Shown here: in pieces, positions 6,304-6,765 of the stretch
Numbering within the stretch: position 1 is the first letter of the stretch
How the letters are laid out: the number at the start of each line of letters is the position of its first letter
Assembly (NCBI GenBank): GCA_018814465.1
Contig: JAHIZR010000065.1
Span: 1-6,765 of the forward strand
DNA length: 6,765 nucleotides
Source of the DNA: a bacterium
Lineage (GTDB): Bacteria; Electryoneota; RPQS01
Direction: 5' to 3'
Notes under the pieces: model-generated
What the model was told of the DNA's origin: nothing
What the model saw: only the letters and a program-made list of their open reading frames with translations
Databases searched by the model: none
Translations under genes and position numbers: made by a program

Positions 6304-6765
6304 TTATTGTTTGTATGCAAAATATAATTCAGAGGAACCGTTCAGTCCGAGGATGCTCCGCAGAAAGCTGATCGAACCTCGCCATCCTCCGCGCATCAGT
6401 CCCATCGCTCCCCCCTGCTCCGACAAAACGCAGTGGTAGAAAGCATCGAAGGCAATAGCTCCCGCGCGTACCGGACGAAAACCGGAATGCGTCAGCAATT
6501 CCATCATTACCTTCGGTCGGAAATGATAAAGATGCCGGGGCGCATCCCACGCCACCCAGTTGCGGCCGTAGACTTGTGCGTCCCAAGATGAAGGATTCGG
6601 CACTGCGATGGACAACCTGCCGTTCTCGGCCAAAAGGCGATGCGCGATAGTCAGGTTATCCCGCAAGCGGTGGACATGTTCCAGCACGTGCCAGAAGGTG
6701 ATTAACGCATAGGGTCCGGTCTCAGCGGAAGCCTGCTCGATACCGCCCTGCCGCACATTCAGTCC
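6304..6765 (-). CDS. Partial class I SAM-dependent methyltransferase (Methyltransf_23-like), C-terminal part
   Basis: The last 154 codons of a gene whose 5' end lies outside the window; the frame is open to the edge. The segment LITFWHVLEHV (visible residues about 20-31), then a leader helix, the strand GRLSIAVPN and WDAPRHLYHF, match the second half of the Rossmann fold in the Methyltransf_23 type of SAM-dependent methyltransferase, often found near cell-surface polysaccharide genes. The glycine-rich SAM-binding motif I should lie upstream, so cofactor binding cannot be checked. The substrate is unknown. The gene ends in tandem stops, TAA (6304-6306) and TAG (6301-6303), and nusG begins 12 bases after the TAA in the same frame, so the two are probably cotranscribed. 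This is not an expected partner of nusG; secE usually sits here. The GTG at 6754-6756 is only an internal codon, because family-like sequence continues upstream of it. The fold assignment is fairly sure, the role is not. Confidence 0.82.
   Translation of the reverse strand, partial: GLNVRQGGIEQASAETGPYALITFWHVLEHVHRLRDNLTIAHRLLAENGRLSIAVPNPSSWDAQVYGRNWVAWDAPRHLYHFRPKVMMELLTHSGFRPVRAGAIAFDAFYHCVLSEQGGAMGLMRGGWRGSISFLRSILGLNGSSELYFAYKQ

Noticed and set aside
5908..6327. 139-codon plus-strand open frame opposite nusG
   Set aside because: Antisense to NusG NGN-domain codons; no family resemblance.
6318..6328. A/T-rich TATATTTT on the minus strand near the methyltransferase end, resembling a Bacteroidota -7 box
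   Set aside because: It lies within coding sequence and no matching upstream element at a suitable distance was seen, so it is too weak to call a promoter.

Overview
The window is a bacterial chromosome segment with every convincing gene on the minus strand, so transcription runs from high to low coordinates. It is the nusG-rplK-rplA-rplJ-rplL-rpoB cluster, which joins transcription elongation, the L1 and L7/L12 stalks of the ribosome and RNA polymerase. It is preceded by the 3' end of a SAM-dependent methyltransferase gene. Base composition is about even. The proteins are intact, and I saw no frameshift, insertion sequence, CRISPR array, tRNA or rRNA.

Layout in transcription order: partial class I methyltransferase (6765-6304, 5' end outside the window); nusG (6291-5719) only 12 bases later, with a TTG start; rplK/L11 (5683-5261); rplA/L1 (5197-4499); rplJ/L10 (4480-3935); rplL/L7-L12 (3897-3526, GTG start); a 198-base spacer with stacked hairpins, the larger ending in a short T-run, which looks like an attenuator or processing element; then rpoB (3327 to beyond position 1, TTG start), truncated by the window edge after 1109 codons.

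The likely source is a member of, or relative of, the FCB group (Bacteroidota/Chlorobiota/Ignavibacteria/Calditrichota and similar candidate phyla). From memory, the RpoB N-terminus, the insert before the GDKMAGRHGNKG motif and the following LGWAAHRLG segment read like FCB beta subunits. Clear Shine-Dalgarno sequences before rplL and rpoB, and a spaced one before rplA, argue against typical Bacteroidota, which usually lack them. This placement is inference and no species can be named.

The genes probably form one transcription unit, because most gaps are 12-63 bases. The unit would make the elongation factor that bridges RNA polymerase and ribosome, four stalk proteins, and the polymerase beta subunit. 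The rplL-rpoB spacer is the obvious place to reduce rpoB output relative to the ribosomal proteins. The main oddities are a methyltransferase where secE normally lies, an 18-base rplA-rplJ junction with no room for a usual L10 leader, TTG starts on both nusG and rpoB, and competing RNA pairings in the rplL-rpoB spacer.
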